From: Phycisphaerae bacterium
GTDB lineage: Bacteria > Planctomycetota > Phycisphaerae > UBA1845 > PWPN01
NCBI GenBank assembly: GCA_026647385.1
Contig: JAPKGY010000242.1
Location: 1-5,825 of the forward strand
Length of the DNA stretch: 5,825 bases
Direction: 5' to 3'
This document shows, piece by piece, positions 4,157 through 5,825 of this stretch; position 1 is the first letter of the stretch, and each line of letters opens with the position of its first letter. A program made the position numbers and the translations under genes. The notes under the pieces are model-generated. The model searched no databases, was not told the origin of the DNA, and worked only from the letters and a program-made list of their open reading frames with translations.

Positions 4157-5825
4157 TCATGGCGTGCAGGTCACCGTGACGGCGTCGAAGCAAGACGCCT
4201 TGTTCAGCCCCGTACCGCCGGTATGACCATCCAGCCAGACCGTCATGGACGTCCCCGTCGCGCTCACCGTTCCGCTGAACGGCACCCACGAACTGCTCGA
4301 GGTCGTCTGGGCCGGGCTCAGGTTCACCGCCGTTGACCAGTTGGTCGACGCGGTCGGACTGCACTTGACCGTGCAGGTCGCGGAAGCCGAATTCGTCCGC
4401 ATCCAACCGGCGATCGTGTACGAGGCGCCGCTCGTGCAGCCGGTCACGTCCTGGCGGACGCCGCCGCCGCCCGTGGCGCTCGTGTTGGCGATCTGCTGGT
4501 ACTTCGTCCCTCCACCGCTCGGTGGACTAGCGGTCTGGATCGACCAGGTGGTGGTGGGATTGGTCGCCCGCTGATACCCGGTCCAACTGGTGCCCACGCC
4601 GTTCGTGTTCCCGCCCTCGAAAGAGCCGTTCAGCAGAGTGGGCGTGGAGCACGAGGTGACGGTCAGGCTGGCGGCATCCGACGTCGTGCTGCCGTATTCG
4701 TTGGACACCACGCAGCGGTAATTGGCCTGGTCATTGCTGTCCGCACTACTGATCGTCAGCGTTGCGGTCGTCGCACCGGAATAGTGCCCACCGTTGGTGA
4801 TACTGACTTCGTTCTTCAGCCACTGATAGGTCAGCGTGCCGCTGCCCGTGGCCGTAACACTGAAGTTGGCCGTCCCACCGGATGCGACCGACTGGTTGGT
4901 CGGCTGCTGGGTGATGGTCGGTGTGGACGGGCCGCTGCAACCGGTCACGGTCACGGAATCGAAGCAGACCGCCTTGTTCAATCCGGAGCCGCCGGTATGG
5001 CCGTCCAGCCAGAGGGTCATGGACGTCCCCGTCGCGGTCGCCGTTCCGCTGAACGGTACCCACGAGCTGCTCGTGGTGGTCTGGGCCGGACTCAGGTTCA
5101 CCGCCGTCGACCAGTTGGTCGATGCCGTCGGACTGCACTTGACCGTGCAGGTCGCCGACGCCGAGTTCGTCCGCATCCAGCCGGCGATCGTATAGACGGC
5201 CCCGCTGCTGGTCCCGGTTATGTCCTGGCGAACGCCGCCCCCGCCCGTCGCACTCGTGTTGGCGATCTGCTGGTACTGCAAACCGCCTCCCGTCGGCGGC
5301 GAAGCGGTCTGAATCGACCAGACGGTGGTGGGATTGGTCGCCCGCTGGTAACCGGTCCAGTTGTCGGCCACTCCTCCGCTGTTGCTGCCCTCGAAGTCGC
5401 CGTTGAGCAGAACGGGGGCGGAGCATTCGTCCACCGTCAGCGTCGCCGCATTCGAGGTTGCGCTGCCGTATGCACTGGTCACCACGCACCGATAGCTCGC
5501 CTCGTCGTTGCCATCGGCGTTGCTGATCGTCAGCGTCGCGGTCGTGCAGCCGGAGTAATGGCCGCCGTTCGACAGATTCGACTGGTTCTTCTGCCACTGG
5601 TAGTTCAGCGTGCCGTCGCCCGTGGCGGTAATGCTGAAGTACGCCGTCGCCCCCGGAGCAACCGCCTGGTTCGTCGGCTGCTGGACAATCGACGGCGGAT
5701 CGGACGACGTACCCGTCCGTTCCCACTTGATCGCATCCGCCCGACCCGCGTTGCCGGAGGGCGAGGAGCCCGCGCCGGTCGCCGCGTCCTGGATCACCGT
5801 ATACTCGGTTCCGGCATTCAGCGTG
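4157..5825 (-). CDS. Large secreted/surface protein, C-terminal part: tandem Ig-like plus CBM-like modules (start beyond window)
   Basis: The frame is open from the right edge to the TGA at 4159-4157, so the N-terminus and any signal peptide are outside the window. The GTG at 5797 is an internal valine codon, because nine in-frame codons precede it. Numbering from that GTG, the first 25 or so residues (VIQDAATGAG...ADAIKWE) resemble the end of a golvesin C-terminal-like beta domain; this is tentative. Residues 35-122 and 290-380 are Ig-like domains (QPTNQ.V..G...F..TATG...YQW.KN...GGHYSG.TTATLTI...YRCVV). Residues 123-287 and 381-546 are CBM-like modules (LLNGxFEG, GWMRTNSASATCTVKC, SSSWVPFSGT, WLDGHTGG, CFDxVTVT). 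The two Ig-CBM units, about 255 residues each, are an internal tandem duplication. The protein ends TVTCTP right after the last module, with no visible LPXTG motif, PEP-CTERM or C-terminal membrane helix. The likely role is binding of extracellular glycan; any catalytic domain would be upstream. Confidence 0.85.
   Translation of the reverse strand, partial: TLNAGTEYTVIQDAATGAGSSPSGNAGRADAIKWERTGTSSDPPSIVQQPTNQAVAPGATAYFSITATGDGTLNYQWQKNQSNLSNGGHYSGCTTATLTISNADGNDEASYRCVVTSAYGSATSNAATLTVDECSAPVLLNGDFEGSNSGGVADNWTGYQRATNPTTVWSIQTASPPTGGGLQYQQIANTSATGGGGVRQDITGTSSGAVYTIAGWMRTNSASATCTVKCSPTASTNWSTAVNLSPAQTTTSSSWVPFSGTATATGTSMTLWLDGHTGGSGLNKAVCFDSVTVTGCSGPSTPTITQQPTNQSVASGGTANFSVTATGSGTLTYQWLKNEVSITNGGHYSGATTATLTISSADSNDQANYRCVVSNEYGSTTSDAASLTVTSCSTPTLLNGSFEGGNTNGVGTSWTGYQRATNPTTTWSIQTASPPSGGGTKYQQIANTSATGGGGVRQDVTGCTSGASYTIAGWMRTNSASATCTVKCSPTASTNWSTAVNLSPAQTTSSSSWVPFSGTVSATGTSMTVWLDGHTGGTGLNKASCFDAVTVTCTP
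4160..4657 (-). repeat. CBM-like module 2 of the Ig/CBM protein
   Basis: Residues 381-546, numbered from the GTG at 5797, form a complete copy from SCSTPTLLNGSFEGGN to CFDAVTVTCTP at the C-terminus. All six conserved cysteines are present (383, 454, 475, 479, 536, 544). It differs from the other copies at the GGGTKYQQ position, where they have GGGLQYQQ. Confidence 0.75.
4658..4930 (-). repeat. Ig-like module 2 of the Ig/CBM protein
   Basis: Residues 290-380 (PTITQQPTNQSVASGGTA ... GGHYSGATTATLTI ... NYRCVV ... ASLTV) form an Ig-like domain with a single cysteine (362) on the F strand. The B-strand position is phenylalanine (NFSVTATG). With the following CBM-like module it forms one unit of the tandem duplication. 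Confidence 0.85.
4940..5431 (-). repeat. CBM-like module 1 of the Ig/CBM protein
   Basis: Residues 123-286 form a complete copy from ECSAPVLLNGDFEGSN to CFDSVTVTG, with the closing cysteine at 287. It lacks the cysteine found after 'RQDxxG' in the other copies: the residue is threonine 196, in QDITGTSSGA. It contains the 55-base block (5251-5305) identical to the truncated copy in the glycosidase gene. Confidence 0.75.
5432..5695 (-). repeat. Ig-like module 1 of the Ig/CBM protein
   Basis: Residues 35-122 (PSIVQQPTNQAVAPGA ... YQWQKN ... GGHYSGCTTATLTI ... SYRCVV ... AATLTV) form an Ig-like domain. Unlike the other two Ig modules it has a second cysteine (84, in SGCTT) besides the F-strand cysteine (104). 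Confidence 0.85.

Noticed and set aside
4330..5170. Repeated short DNA blocks suggesting a CRISPR or satellite array
   Set aside because: The blocks are in frame, encode the same protein modules and are spaced hundreds of bases apart with coding sequence between.
4746..5726. A 326-codon minus-strand frame
   Set aside because: It is a shadow of the Ig/CBM gene. Its repeated RRLDADELGVGDLHGQ motif is the GWMRTNSASATCTV segment read in another frame.
5795..5797. GTG at 5797 as the start of the Ig/CBM protein
   Set aside because: The frame continues upstream to the edge with sensible sequence (TLNAGTEYT), and no signal peptide follows the GTG.

Overview
The window is GC-rich bacterial DNA in which every supportable gene lies on the minus strand, so genes read from right to left. 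Repeated Ig-like modules (QWQK...TTATLTI...YRCVV), jelly-roll-like 'NGDFEGG...GWMRTNSASAT' modules and a NAGPA-type phosphodiester glycosidase in large secreted proteins recall Planctomycetes/PVC-type or similar environmental bacteria. That placement is pattern recognition and is weak; no rRNA, tRNA or marker gene is present to confirm it.

Layout from right to left. (1) 5825-4157 is the C-terminal part of a large surface or secreted protein whose start lies off the right edge. It has a short golvesin-like tail, then two tandem Ig-plus-CBM-like units, and it ends directly after the last module. (2) 4156-3917 is a 240-bp spacer with GC-rich hairpins just after the stop codon, a 33-bp two-armed dyad and a strong ribosome binding site. 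(3) 3916-1286 is a secreted protein with signal peptide, NAGPA/DUF2233 phosphodiester glycosidase domain, SH3b, Ig-like domain, one complete CBM-like module and one that breaks off after about 92 residues. (4) 1400-1128 is the last 90 codons of an ABC transporter ATPase without its nucleotide-binding core. (5) 1102-1 is an ABC-2-type permease, open to the left edge.

The most notable point is the join at about position 1400. The CBM-like module stops in mid-fold, and the next base belongs to the 3' end of an ABC ATPase gene in another reading frame. The glycosidase ORF therefore runs 37 residues out of frame through the ATPase remnant before it stops. This is either a real illegitimate deletion or rearrangement that left an orphan permease behind a truncated exoprotein gene, or a chimeric assembly. 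The sequence alone cannot decide between them.

Functionally there are two themes. One is extracellular glycan binding and processing: a phosphodiester glycosidase with carbohydrate-binding-like and Ig modules, next to a paralogue carrying the same modules. The other is an ABC export operon, now represented only by a permease and an ATPase stub. I see no mobile element, RNA gene or CRISPR array.
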